Source of the DNA: Poriferisodalis sp965116245
Lineage (GTDB): Bacteria; Actinomycetota; Acidimicrobiia; Acidimicrobiales; Poriferisodalaceae
Length of the DNA: 64,000 nt
Reading direction: 5' to 3'
NCBI GenBank assembly: GCA_965116245.1
Contig: OZ220497.1
Location: forward strand, 992,001-1,056,000
The notes below the pieces were generated by a model. The model saw nothing but the letters and a program-made list of their open reading frames with translations. It was not told the DNA's origin and ran no database searches. Each line of letters begins with the position of its first letter. Positions within the stretch are counted from its first letter, which is position 1. This document shows positions 16,988 to 25,292 of the stretch, in pieces. Made by a program: the position numbers and the translations under genes.

Positions 16988-17076
16988 GTAGGTCTTTTAG
17001 CAGACCGACACGGCTTAGGCGGGTTCAGTGACCTGTGTGCGCAGTACCCTCGTCGCTTGTTAGCACATGACTCGTT

Positions 17077-17150
17077 GGGGCTGTAGCTCAGATGGCAAGA
17101 GCACCTGCTTTGCAAGCAGGGGGTCACGGGTTCGAGTCCCGTCAGCTCCA
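17077..17150 (+). tRNA. tRNA-Ala (TGC)
   Basis: 74-nt cloverleaf. The acceptor GGGGCTG pairs with CAGCTCC with one G-T pair, the anticodon loop TTTGCAA carries TGC, and the T-arm is CGGGTTCGAGTCCCG. CCA is not encoded. A truncated PIN gene abuts its 3' end. Confidence 0.97.
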
Positions 17151-17325
17151 CAGAGCTTTTTCCGGTAGCGGGCTCGCCAAGTTGATTCCCACGCTGGATC
17201 TCGTCCCGAACCGCCTGGGTCCAGTGCGGCTGGGCCCAACCAGACGCAAGATCCTTCACGATCCCGAGTAGACCACAGATCGCGAGATTGCGAAGGGTCG
17301 TAGCGTCAAACAAGAATGCCCGCAC
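17151..17325 (-). pseudogene. PIN-domain protein remnant, cut at tRNA-Ala
   Basis: From GTG 17325 the frame reads VRAFLFDATTLRNLAICGLL and continues to GNQLGEPATGKS, which resembles the first third of a PIN-domain nuclease (first catalytic Asp in FDATTL). It then runs antisense into tRNA-Ala, where family resemblance ends. A full PIN domain needs about 130 more residues with further acidic residues, which are absent. It lies 29 bp downstream of the XRE/ImmA gene. PIN genes next to such genes are a known accessory pairing. Probably a deletion product. Confidence 0.6.
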
Positions 17326-17354
17326 TTCTGCTGATCCTCGCGCGCCCGCTAGGT

Positions 17355-18626
17355 CTAGACGGGGCTTCCTTCAAAGTCTCCGTCGTCAGCCTGGTGCTCT
17401 TCGCTGGGTGAATAGTCCTCACTCAGAACCGAAGCGGCGTCTCGCGACAGAACCCCTAGCAGTTCCTCGGCATCGAGGCCGAGCAGGCCAGCGATTGGGC
17501 GGACACTGAGCACTCCACGTCGATAGCCTTCGATAGCGCGAGTCACCAGACCATTGGGTGGTGTGCTCGTCGGCAGTGACTTCATCCTCATCCGAAGACT
17601 GTTGCGCACGACCGCCGGAAGACGGTCCTTGACGTTCGGATCTTCCCCTGCAGCGAGAAGGCCGTTCCATCCAAGGTCCATAAGCGTGTCCCGACCAGAT
17701 GCACTGATCAGTCCAAGATTGTGCAGTCGATAGACCAGCGACTGAAAGCTGACGCCCAACTCATGAACCATGAAGGCGATTGAGACAGCATCACGCCCAT
17801 GTTTGGCGATGTACGTGCGTATGTCTTCCTCTGGCATGAGAAAGGCGGCGGCGAACGCATTAGCGAAGCGTTCGCTAGAATCGATGCCGCGCAGGTCCCA
17901 ATCGAGCTTCACACCTTCTGTCTTTCGGGCCAGAACATGCCCAAGCTCGTGCGCCAACGTGAAGACAGCCCGCGGAGCCGCTTGAGAGGCGTTTACAAAG
18001 ATCAGTGGAAACGACGCATCGACGACAGCGGCACCTAGAAGTCCATCCTCTGGATACGCCTCAAAGACGACATCTACTCCAAGGTGCTCTTCGATGGCAA
18101 CTGCGAGCGTAGGAAGACGAGCGTCTGCGGTCTCGATGGGACCGAGCTTCTCTCTCGCCCAGTTGGCCAGCCTGGTCGCGTCCCGCTTCCAGGCCGCTTC
18201 ATCAATCTCCGGCGCGTCGCCAAAGCGAGGATTCGAGTCAACCCCTTGCTCAGCGAGAATCTGATGAAGATCCACCAATGCCAAGAGCCGCTTGTAAGCC
18301 TCACCATCAACCCGGCCCATACCACCGTCCCGAGGCGCAACTGCTATCCGCGAGGAGAGAGAGTCCTCCTCAAGCAACGCAAGCGGGGAGACCCGCAGGG
18401 CGGACGCAATCTTCGACAGCTCGTCCGTCTTTACGGCCCGCTTCCCGCGTTCGATGTTTGAGAGAGCGCTGGGATCAAGACCCACCGCCTCAGCCAGGTT
18501 CTTGGCTGGCATGCCAGCGCGCTTGCGCAGCATGCGAACTCGTGTACCGAGGTCAGCGTCCGAATCCACGACAGCGATACTACGAGCGAATTGCGATTCC
18601 AGCAAGTCAGCACTTGCGATTCCCAT
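17355..18626 (-). CDS. XRE-family regulator with ImmA/IrrE metallopeptidase domain
   Basis: 423-aa fusion. A helix-turn-helix domain lies at about residues 25-80 (LRKRAGMPAKNLAEAVGLDPS, SNIERGKRAVKTDELSKIAS). An ImmA/IrrE zinc peptidase follows, with the HExxH motif in FTLAHELGHVLARKTEG near 235 and the downstream FANAFAAAFLMPEED. Such proteins repress mobile-element or toxin genes and are inactivated by proteolysis (family knowledge). ATG 18626 is chosen because a promoter -10 box lies 6 bp before it; TTG 18641 is an alternative. A cut-off PIN gene follows. Probably an accessory remnant at tRNA-Ala. Confidence 0.88.
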   Translation of the reverse strand: MGIASADLLESQFARSIAVVDSDADLGTRVRMLRKRAGMPAKNLAEAVGLDPSALSNIERGKRAVKTDELSKIASALRVSPLALLEEDSLSSRIAVAPRDGGMGRVDGEAYKRLLALVDLHQILAEQGVDSNPRFGDAPEIDEAAWKRDATRLANWAREKLGPIETADARLPTLAVAIEEHLGVDVVFEAYPEDGLLGAAVVDASFPLIFVNASQAAPRAVFTLAHELGHVLARKTEGVKLDWDLRGIDSSERFANAFAAAFLMPEEDIRTYIAKHGRDAVSIAFMVHELGVSFQSLVYRLHNLGLISASGRDTLMDLGWNGLLAAGEDPNVKDRLPAVVRNSLRMRMKSLPTSTPPNGLVTRAIEGYRRGVLSVRPIAGLLGLDAEELLGVLSRDAASVLSEDYSPSEEHQADDGDFEGSPV

Positions 18627-18661
18627 AATTCCATAGTACAAACTAGATGCGAAAATCGCAA
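18626..18661 (-). promoter_or_regulatory. Leaderless promoter and operator of the XRE/ImmA gene
   Basis: On the minus strand TTGCGA (18661-18656), a 17-bp spacer and TACTAT (18638-18633) form a good housekeeping promoter. The -10 ends 6 bp before ATG 18626, so transcription should begin at or next to the start codon. A palindrome TGCGA-aaa-TCGCA (18648-18660) overlaps the -35. The related TTGCGATTCC occurs at 18591 and 18614, inside the gene start. Autoregulation by the XRE domain is inferred. Confidence 0.65.
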
Positions 18662-18969
18662 GGAGATTGCAACTACAGACCAGCTACAACCCCAGACCAG
18701 AATGCGATCCAATGGCCAGAAGCCGTCGCACCAGCGCACGAGCAGCATGAGCAGCATCGACAGTTCAGCGAGATGCGATGCTTCGGGACGGCTCCCGGCT
18801 GTTTGGTGGGGTCGCAACAGTCCTTGCCGCCCACCCGGGACGGCAGATCAAGTACTGCCGGACGACCCGACCTAGCAAAGTAAATGTCCAGTATCCCACC
18901 CAGGGCCAGCGGATCGCTGCGCAGCGGCAGCGGCCCTACTCCCAAGGTTCTATTTCTAAGGTCCCATTT
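18662..18969. other. Intergenic stretch between the XRE/ImmA gene and SDR gene
   Basis: 308 bp with no convincing gene. It contains only the 14-bp duplication at 18944-18971. A plus-strand frame runs here and into the SDR gene but resembles nothing. No copy of the tRNA-Ala 3' end is visible that could mark an island boundary. Confidence 0.5.
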
Positions 18970-18971
18970 CT
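18944..18971. repeat. 14-bp tandem duplication
   Basis: AAGGTTCTATTTCT is followed by AAGGTCCCATTTCT, ending at the SDR stop codon. Confidence 0.65.
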
Positions 18972-19740
18972 AGGACATCGTGAGGCCGCCGCTGACCGAC
19001 AGCGTCTGACCTGTGATGTAGCCAGCTTCTTCGCTGCACAAAAAGACGACCGCTGCGGCGACCTCATCAGGTTGGCCGATGCGCTTCATTGGCACTGCCC
19101 GCGCCATTGCGCCGATGATCTTGTCGCCTGTGTCGGATGCAGCAACGATCTCCTCCAGCAGCGGGGTGTCCGTCGGGCCGGGACACACCACGTTCGCGGT
19201 GACACCGCGACGAGCGGCCTCGCGGGCAATGGTCTTGGTAAACGCGATGACACCACCCTTAGCGCCTGCATAAACGGCCTCGCCTGACGATCCGACCCGG
19301 CCTGCATCGGAGCCGATGTTCACGATCCGTCCGAAGCCCGCCTCGACCATCGCGGGCAGGCAACCGTGTGTCGTTCGCAGCGGACCCTTGTAGTTGATCT
19401 CAATGACACGATCCCAGAGTTCTTCATCGGTCGCTACGAAGGGCTTCAACACGTCCCAACCGGCGCAGTTGACCAGGATTTCGACGGGCCCGAGTGATTC
19501 AGTCACGCTCTGCAATCCGGTCGAGACAGCTTCAGATTCGGCCACGTCCATCGCCACCGCGAGCGCGGTTCCGCCTTCGGCGTTGATGGCCGAGGCTGTC
19601 TGCGTGGCCTCCTCTAGCCGTAGGTCAGCAACCGCCACCTGTCGGCCGGTGCGTGCCAACCCAAGACAGATCTGTCGACCGATGCCCCTAGCGCCTCCAG
19701 TCACCAGTGCGACGCGGTTTGCGTGGTGTTCGTCGTTCAT
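18970..19740 (-). CDS. Short-chain dehydrogenase/reductase (FabG/BadH-like)
   Basis: 256-aa classical SDR. The cofactor motif is TGGARGIGRQICLGLA near residue 14, NCAG appears near 90, and the catalytic Ser-Tyr-Lys is seen as NIGSDAGR and VYAGAKGG near 155. The C-terminus GYITGQTLSVSGGLTM is typical. It fits a beta-hydroxyacyl-CoA or cyclic-alcohol dehydrogenase. It neighbours a luciferase-fold gene, an acyl-CoA ligase and an acyl-CoA dehydrogenase, so a role in breakdown of a carboxylic acid is plausible. Confidence 0.9.
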   Translation of the reverse strand: MNDEHHANRVALVTGGARGIGRQICLGLARTGRQVAVADLRLEEATQTASAINAEGGTALAVAMDVAESEAVSTGLQSVTESLGPVEILVNCAGWDVLKPFVATDEELWDRVIEINYKGPLRTTHGCLPAMVEAGFGRIVNIGSDAGRVGSSGEAVYAGAKGGVIAFTKTIAREAARRGVTANVVCPGPTDTPLLEEIVAASDTGDKIIGAMARAVPMKRIGQPDEVAAAVVFLCSEEAGYITGQTLSVSGGLTMS

Positions 19741-19829
19741 TTCAACTCCTGATCTTGTCCCTCGAACCCGAACTCAGCGATTTCAAGCAGGTGGATTGGT
19801 GATGCTGCTGCGAAGCGCAAGTCGCAGCT

Positions 19830-20858
19830 CTAGGAGCGGGTTGCGCGGGCCACGTCGCCCCACTTGTGGACCGTCTCGGGATCCTCGCGGATCTGTTGCT
19901 CCGCTAGGTACATCACGACCCGCGCCGCTGTGCCGCTATAGCGCTCCTTGAGTCGGTCTGCCATCTCATCCCAGGGGCCGATAACGGCAAAGTGTTCAAG
20001 CATGTCTGCGGTAATGGTGTTTGCCATGCCGGCAATGTCACCGGTGCTCATGCGCTCGCGCAACGCGGCAGTGACGCCCTCGTATCCCAGGTCGGTGAAC
20101 TGGAACGAGTAATTGGGTGTGGTGCCGTAGAACGCGATCTGTGTTTTGGCGCGCCGAATCAACGGTTCCAGCTCTTGGGGGGAATCGCCGGGAGCGGCGA
20201 ACACCGGCACGATTAGGTCTATATCAGCGATGTCGCGGCCAGTTCGCTCCGCCCCGCGTGCTACTTCGGGAAGCAACCGCTCATTGATGTAGTGCATGGT
20301 GTGCATCGGGTGAACATGTACGCCATCGGCTACCTCGCCAGCTACTGCGTTCATGATTGGGCCGACCGAAGAGATGTCAACTTTGATGTCGCCGTGGTCG
20401 TGGCTGCGTGGCGTCCACTGTGCTGGCAGCAAGCTCAGATTGAAGAACTCGCCCTCGTAGCTGAGCTTCTCCTCTCTGTTGAAGGCCCGCAGGCATGCCT
20501 TGACTGCCCCCACGTAGTCGCGCATGCGCGCGGCGGGCCGATCAAACTCAGCCGCATAGCGCCGAACTATGTGCCCCTTCACTTGACTTCCAAGACCGAG
20601 CCGGAAGCGACCCTTAGTTTCTCCAGCCAGTTCCCAAGCGATCTGTGCCGAGACCATGGGACTGCGTGGGAATGCGACCGCTATGCCGGTGGTGAAGGTC
20701 AAACCGGGCGCCGCCATGGCAGCCGCCACAATCTGCATCCACGGCACCTGCCCAGTCTCGGTGTACAGCATTCCGGAGAAACCGGCTTCCTGCGCTGTGC
20801 GAGCCAGCTCAGCCGCATCGCTCCACGTAGATGAGCCCGTCATAAGGTCAAATTCCAC
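19830..20858 (-). CDS. LLM-class F420-dependent oxidoreductase
   Basis: 342-aa luciferase-fold protein. Seen are EAGFSGMLYTETGQVPWMQI, then GIAVAFPRSPMVSAQIAWEL and KGRFRLGLGSQVKGHIVRRY, the TIGR03617-like pattern of F420 enzymes, and VHVHPMHTMHYINERLLPEV. It is encoded 89 bp upstream of the SDR on the same strand and is divergent from the acyl-CoA ligase at 21051. The substrate cannot be told; F420 dependence is inferred from the family. Confidence 0.85.
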   Translation of the reverse strand: MEFDLMTGSSTWSDAAELARTAQEAGFSGMLYTETGQVPWMQIVAAAMAAPGLTFTTGIAVAFPRSPMVSAQIAWELAGETKGRFRLGLGSQVKGHIVRRYAAEFDRPAARMRDYVGAVKACLRAFNREEKLSYEGEFFNLSLLPAQWTPRSHDHGDIKVDISSVGPIMNAVAGEVADGVHVHPMHTMHYINERLLPEVARGAERTGRDIADIDLIVPVFAAPGDSPQELEPLIRRAKTQIAFYGTTPNYSFQFTDLGYEGVTAALRERMSTGDIAGMANTITADMLEHFAVIGPWDEMADRLKERYSGTAARVVMYLAEQQIREDPETVHKWGDVARATRS

Positions 20859-20980
20859 AGTGCGTCTCCTGTGCTAACGGCGTTGGTAACGGTGAGTGGC
20901 CAGATGCGGCCCCCACGCTTGGCTCGCATGGTTCAGCATCGGCGTAAGCCCGCTGAACTTAGCCCTGTGGCGCGCTATGG

Positions 20981-21022
20981 CGCTTGGGATGGGGGGCTTC
21001 AAGTGGGGCGCTTCTGGTGATA
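20981..21022. repeat. 14-bp tandem array upstream of acyl-CoA ligase
   Basis: CGCTTGGGATGGGG, GGCTTCAAGTGGGG and CGCTTCTGGTGATA follow each other at 14-bp spacing and end 28 bp before ATG 21051. The middle unit resembles units of the array at 60208. Confidence 0.65.
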
Positions 21023-21050
21023 TGGCCGGGTGGCCATCTACGCTGCGGCG

Positions 21051-22661
21051 ATGTCCCGTGTAGCGACTTACGACTGGCTATTGCTAGGTGATGCCGTAGA
21101 TCGAGCGGCTCGGATGTTCCGAGATCGCCCGGCGGTGATCTTCGGCAACCGCCAATGGAGTTACGCCGAGTTCGCTGAGCAAGTCGACCGTGTTGCCAAA
21201 GGGCTGATGGCTCTCGGTGTTCAGCGTGGCGACCATGTGGCTGTATGGATGACCAATCTGCCCGAATGGCTGTGGTTGCAGTACGGCATCGCCAAGGCTG
21301 GCGGTTGCATCGTTCCACTCAACACGCGATACAGGACCGATGACCTCGCCTACACCGTGGCCCAATCGGAGAGCCGGTTCATGGTCTCGATAGATCGCTC
21401 CGGCCCCATTGATTACCGGCAGATGCTCTGCGAGGCCCACCCGGCTATCACTGCGGCTGGGCATTTGGAGCGCTTGGTGTTCACTGGCGCTCCGCGCAAC
21501 GACTCCCTCTCGGACGCCACAAGCTGGAACGATCTGATTAACGCCGCAGTGGAGGTGTCCGACGAAGAACTGGCACAGCGTGTTGCCAGCGTGACGGTGG
21601 ACGATCGCATGATGCTGGCGTACACATCGGGCACCACCGGGCATCCCAAGGGCGTCGTGCATACCCACCGGCCGCTGCGCAACAGCCGCGAACGCGCCAT
21701 GCTGCTTGGTCACACGGCCAACGACATCCACATGAGCTATCTGCCGCTTTTTCATGTGTTCGGTTTTGGCGAAGTGTCGCTGCAAGCGGTGCTCACTGGT
21801 GGCTGCCAGGTCTTGTTTGACACGTTCGATCCGCCAGCGGTGCTTGCCAGCGTTGAGTCGCTCGGAGGCACTGTGCTTCACGGGTTCGACTCGCATTGGG
21901 GCGACTTGCTGCGGTCCCAGCGTGAGCACCCCCGTGACGTGTCCAGCTTGCGTCTTGGCACGCTGGCGGCTGGCATGGAGTCTTCTACCCCTATTGCGCG
22001 GCAAGCTCAAGACGTGTTTTGTCCAACAATCTCCGGCTGGGGCATGAGTGAGTCGTGGGCGTTCGTGAGCTGTAGCCACCCATCCCACTCTGTGGAGCAG
22101 CGCACGGAGGCCTCTGGTTACCCGATGGACGACATCGAGTTCCAGATTCGGGACCTCGACACTGGCGAAGAATGCCCGCCGAACGTTCCAGGAGCGTTAT
22201 TCGTTCGCGGTTACACGGTCATGGATGGCTATTGGCGTCGCTCGGAGGCGACGGCGGAGGTGTTGGGCGACGACGGTTGGCTCGACACTGGCGACATCGC
22301 TCGGAGGCGACCCGATGGCCACGTCGTGTTCATCGGGCGCCACAAAGACATGCTCAAAGTTGGTGGAGAGAACGTCTCGCCAGCCGAAGTAGAGGGCTAC
22401 TTGCTTGAGGTTGAGGGCATCGAGCAGGTAGCGGTCGTGGGTTACCCCGACCCCCGCCTCACAGAAGTCCCCATCGCGTTCGTACAGCTCTCGCCAACAG
22501 CTCCAGCAAGTGTCACCGAGGAATCACTCATTGGGCGTTGTCAAGGCCGTATAGCGAGCTTCAAGATCCCTCGCCGAGTGATTTTCGTGGACGAGATGCC
22601 GACTACTCCTAGCGGCAAGATAAGAAAAGTCGAACTGCGAGAACTCGCCCAAGAGGCGTAG
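21051..22661 (+). CDS. AMP-binding fatty-acid/aryl-CoA ligase
   Basis: 536-aa member of the ANL family that adenylates a carboxylic acid and transfers it to CoA. The P-loop is LAYTSGTTGHPKGVVHTH near residue 185, A5 is ISGWGMSE, A7 is DGWLDTGDIARR, A8 includes GRHKDMLKVGGENVSPAEVE and the catalytic lysine is in TPSGKIRKVEL at the end. ATG 21051 starts the alignable part (MSRVATYDW); an in-frame start at 21030 adds 7 residues. It is divergent from the F420 enzyme and convergent with an MDMPI gene across a palindromic element. Confidence 0.92.
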   Translation: MSRVATYDWLLLGDAVDRAARMFRDRPAVIFGNRQWSYAEFAEQVDRVAKGLMALGVQRGDHVAVWMTNLPEWLWLQYGIAKAGGCIVPLNTRYRTDDLAYTVAQSESRFMVSIDRSGPIDYRQMLCEAHPAITAAGHLERLVFTGAPRNDSLSDATSWNDLINAAVEVSDEELAQRVASVTVDDRMMLAYTSGTTGHPKGVVHTHRPLRNSRERAMLLGHTANDIHMSYLPLFHVFGFGEVSLQAVLTGGCQVLFDTFDPPAVLASVESLGGTVLHGFDSHWGDLLRSQREHPRDVSSLRLGTLAAGMESSTPIARQAQDVFCPTISGWGMSESWAFVSCSHPSHSVEQRTEASGYPMDDIEFQIRDLDTGEECPPNVPGALFVRGYTVMDGYWRRSEATAEVLGDDGWLDTGDIARRRPDGHVVFIGRHKDMLKVGGENVSPAEVEGYLLEVEGIEQVAVVGYPDPRLTEVPIAFVQLSPTAPASVTEESLIGRCQGRIASFKIPRRVIFVDEMPTTPSGKIRKVELRELAQEA

Positions 22662-22675
22662 ACCGCCTGCTGGGG

Positions 22676-22803
22676 TGCCGGTGGGGTAGGGGGGCAGTCA
22701 TCTCCGTGCTCAAACAGTTGCGGCGCCGTGTGAACAAGGTGGATGGGCTGTGGCGCCGCAAAACTGCGCGCGGAGACAACTGCCCCCCTACCCCACCCGC
22801 ACA
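22676..22803. repeat. Nested palindromic intergenic element, copy A
   Basis: About 128-bp imperfect palindrome between two convergent genes. The outer arms GTGGGGTAGGGGGGCAGT (22681 on) and ACTGCCCCCCTACCCCAC pair. The inner arms TTGCGGCGCC and GGCGCCGCAA pair around a loop that includes GTGGATGGGCT. Two relatives are at 23621 and 42215. It could be a non-autonomous mobile element or a structured transcript end. Confidence 0.9.
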
Positions 22804-22905
22804 TTCGGCTGTTCCGTCGCCGCAGTCGCGGCTAGGTGCGCAAGTAGCAGTGCCGCGTAGTCTCACGCGCGGGCGAAGTGGTGCAACCGAGATCACCCGA
22901 TTGGT

Positions 22906-23538
22906 TCATCCCAGTACCGAGTAATTCTCGAGATTGGCCCGACCGGTCAGCCCGAACAACACGTCGCGGTACGAGTCGGTTCCCGCCGCGAGGCCCGCAG
23001 CGAAGGTCAGCGCCACCGTTACCGGGGCTTGTTCTGGGGTGGCTTCGATGCCCTGACTGACCTTGATGTCCTCGGTATGGGTGACCAGCTCGAACACCCG
23101 GTTCGGTAGGTAGTCGATCAACCTCATGATGCCAGCCGGACTCTTCAGCGGTGCGCCGTCGGGTTGGTCGCGGATCGCCTTCATAGCGTTGTCGAAAGCC
23201 GCTTGCAGGCCAGCGACCACGTCGTCGCCTAGGTCTTCTCCCGACCTTCGTGCTCGCTCGGTGATGGCTCGCGGGTCGATATGGGTTGAGTCAAAGGCCG
23301 AGATGTACTCGAAGGCGTGGTCGAGTTCGATAGCGAGGTCTCGACCGGTTTCCAGATAGGCGGGCACGGTGATAAGGCCGCGAGACGCGTGACCGAGCAG
23401 GTCGCGCAGTGACCAGAGGTCGAGCGCATTCTCGTCAAGTCGCCTCGGATCGATTGCCCGAGCAACATCGAGCAGATGCTGGCCTGCTTGCCGGTATGCG
23501 GTGCGCAGCATTGACGGATCGAATTTCACGGTGTGCAT
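22906..23538 (-). CDS. MDMPI/DinB-fold mycothiol-dependent enzyme family protein
   Basis: 210-aa protein with the N-terminal MDMPI motif WSLRDLLGHASRGLITVPA near residue 43 and the second metal-binding region RVFELVTHTEDIKVSQG near 150, a His-x-x-Asp variant. The family includes mycothiol-dependent maleylpyruvate isomerase and many uncharacterised thiol transferases. Its reaction is unknown. It is flanked on both sides by copies of the nested palindrome, copy A after its stop and copy B before its start. Confidence 0.8.
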   Translation of the reverse strand: MHTVKFDPSMLRTAYRQAGQHLLDVARAIDPRRLDENALDLWSLRDLLGHASRGLITVPAYLETGRDLAIELDHAFEYISAFDSTHIDPRAITERARRSGEDLGDDVVAGLQAAFDNAMKAIRDQPDGAPLKSPAGIMRLIDYLPNRVFELVTHTEDIKVSQGIEATPEQAPVTVALTFAAGLAAGTDSYRDVLFGLTGRANLENYSVLG

Positions 23539-23620
23539 CGTCGCTATGGGCCAATTTTAGCCTGGGCCTTTGGTGGCTCGGGAGGCGCTTATTCGAGTCC
23601 TTCGCGTGTTTCGGGGGTGG

Positions 23621-23746
23621 TGTGCGGGTGGGATAGGGGGCCAGTCGTCTCCGTGCTTCCAACAGTTGCGGCGCCGTGTGAACAAGGTGGATGGGCTGTG
23701 GCGCCGCAACTGTTTGAAGCACGGAGGTATTAGCCCTCCTACACCA
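23621..23746. repeat. Nested palindromic intergenic element, copy B
   Basis: The left arm is TGTGCGGGTGGGATAGGGGG. The inner stem (AACAGTTGCGGCGCC with GGCGCCGCAACTGTT) is perfect over 15 bp. The outer right arm is decayed (GCACGGAGGTATTAGCCC). The loop is identical to copy A. Confidence 0.88.
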
Positions 23747-23793
23747 AAAAGACACTCACAGCGCGACCCCAGCAACCGCCAAGAGAATGGACG

Positions 23794-25098
23794 TTAGGGA
23801 CCAGCGAACGCCATTGCCTCTCGCCGAGGCCCGTCGAGCGCATGATCAGCAGCCAGTCCAGCGGTCCGCTCCGACTCGCGAGTACGAACCTCGGCACGCG
23901 CTACGACGTGGTGATGAACTTCGTCTGGGCCGTCAGCCAATCGCAGCGTCCGTTGCGCGTGCCACATGTCTGCCAGCGGGAACCACTGTGAAACGCCAGC
24001 GGCGCCGTGCATTTGGATGGCTTCGTTGATGATGTCGCAGCACTTCTCGGGCACCATTGCTTTGACGGCACTAACCCAGACTCGAGCTTCGGCGTTGCCC
24101 AGTGTGTCCATGGCTTTGGCAGCCCGCAGAACCATTAGACGCATGGCTTCCACCTCGATGCGCGACCGCGATACCACCTCCATGTTCTTGCCAAGATTGA
24201 TGAGCTTCTTACCGAAACCCTCTCGGGTGGTTCCACGATCAACCATCATTTCGATGGCCTTCTCAGCGGAGCCGATGGAACGCATGCAGTGGTGGATGCG
24301 GCCGGGGCCAAGTCGTAGCTGGCTGATCTCAAAGCCCCGACCTTCGCCGAGCAGAATGTTGTCCTTCGGTACACGAACGTCGTTGAACGCGATGTGCATG
24401 TGACCGTGCGGAGCGTCGTCCCCGCCGAATACATGCATCGGCCCCAAGATCTCCACACCGGGAGCGTCGATCGGCACGAGAATCTGTGACTGCTGCTTGT
24501 AGGTGTCTGCGTCGGGATTGGTCCTAACCATGGTGATCATGATCTTGCAGCGCGGATCGCCAGCACCGGAGATGTAGAACTTCTCGCCGTTGATCAGCCA
24601 CTCTTCGCCGTCCAAGACAGCGTTGGTCTGCACCTGTTTGGCATCCGAACTCATTACTGCTGGCTCGGTCATGGCATAGGCAGAGCGGATCTTGCCTTCC
24701 AGTAGTGGCTCCAGCCACTGCGCCTTTTGTTCGGGCGTTCCGACGCGTTCGAGTACTTCCATGTTTCCGGTGTCGGGCGCAGAGCAGTTCAGACATTCCG
24801 AAGCCAGCCTGTTCTTGCCCAGCTCATTGGCGATGTAGGCGTAGTCCAGGTTGCTAAGGCCCTGGCCGGTGTCCGCGTCGGGCAAAAAGAAGTTCCACAA
24901 ACCCTGTTCGCGCGCTTTGGTCTTGGCTCCTTCCAAGAGCTCGAGCTGGCCTGGCGCCCAGCTCCAGCGGTCGGCGCGGTTCTCGCCCATTCGGTGGAAT
25001 TCGTCGGTTATGGGGTCAACTTCGTCGCGGATAAACGCTTTCACCGCTTCATACAGCGGTTCGACTTCGGTAGACATCCGAAGGTCGAAATCGTCCAT
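23794..25098 (-). CDS. Acyl-CoA dehydrogenase
   Basis: 434-aa FAD enzyme that oxidises acyl-CoA to enoyl-CoA. Seen are SAYAMTEPAVMSSDAKQVQ (FAD contact), INGEKFYISGAGDPRCK, and the C-terminal GPDEVHHHVVARAE with the HGAAGVSQW flavin-binding region near 385. The glutamate base used by straight-chain members is not obvious. ATG 25098 (MDDFDLRMST) is chosen; the in-frame start at 25179 adds 27 residues that do not fit. Copy B of the nested palindrome follows its stop. Confidence 0.92.
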   Translation of the reverse strand: MDDFDLRMSTEVEPLYEAVKAFIRDEVDPITDEFHRMGENRADRWSWAPGQLELLEGAKTKAREQGLWNFFLPDADTGQGLSNLDYAYIANELGKNRLASECLNCSAPDTGNMEVLERVGTPEQKAQWLEPLLEGKIRSAYAMTEPAVMSSDAKQVQTNAVLDGEEWLINGEKFYISGAGDPRCKIMITMVRTNPDADTYKQQSQILVPIDAPGVEILGPMHVFGGDDAPHGHMHIAFNDVRVPKDNILLGEGRGFEISQLRLGPGRIHHCMRSIGSAEKAIEMMVDRGTTREGFGKKLINLGKNMEVVSRSRIEVEAMRLMVLRAAKAMDTLGNAEARVWVSAVKAMVPEKCCDIINEAIQMHGAAGVSQWFPLADMWHAQRTLRLADGPDEVHHHVVARAEVRTRESERTAGLAADHALDGPRREAMAFAGP

Positions 25099-25292
25099 GC
25101 TCGCGGATTTCAATGCTCCGCCAACCACGGCTGCTCTCCTCATGTTCTGGCCGAACGCGGGAGTGCCCTCGGCGTGCATGAACCCTAGCGACCTCGCTCG
25201 CGCAGGTCAGATTGAAGACCTGGCTGCGTGGGCTTGTGCCCGCGTGGGCCTATCCCCTCTAGGAGGTCGACGCGCCGGTACCTTCGGAGTTT

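Noticed and set aside
16984..17150. C-terminal continuation of the PIN frame
   Set aside because: It runs antisense through tRNA-Ala and shows no PIN residues there.
18778..19287. 169-codon plus-strand frame over the SDR gene
   Set aside because: Antisense shadow of a clear SDR.
22676..22803. Integron attC site or rho-independent terminator
   Set aside because: No attC core sites of the expected pattern and no T-run after the stem; three dispersed copies fit a repeat family better.
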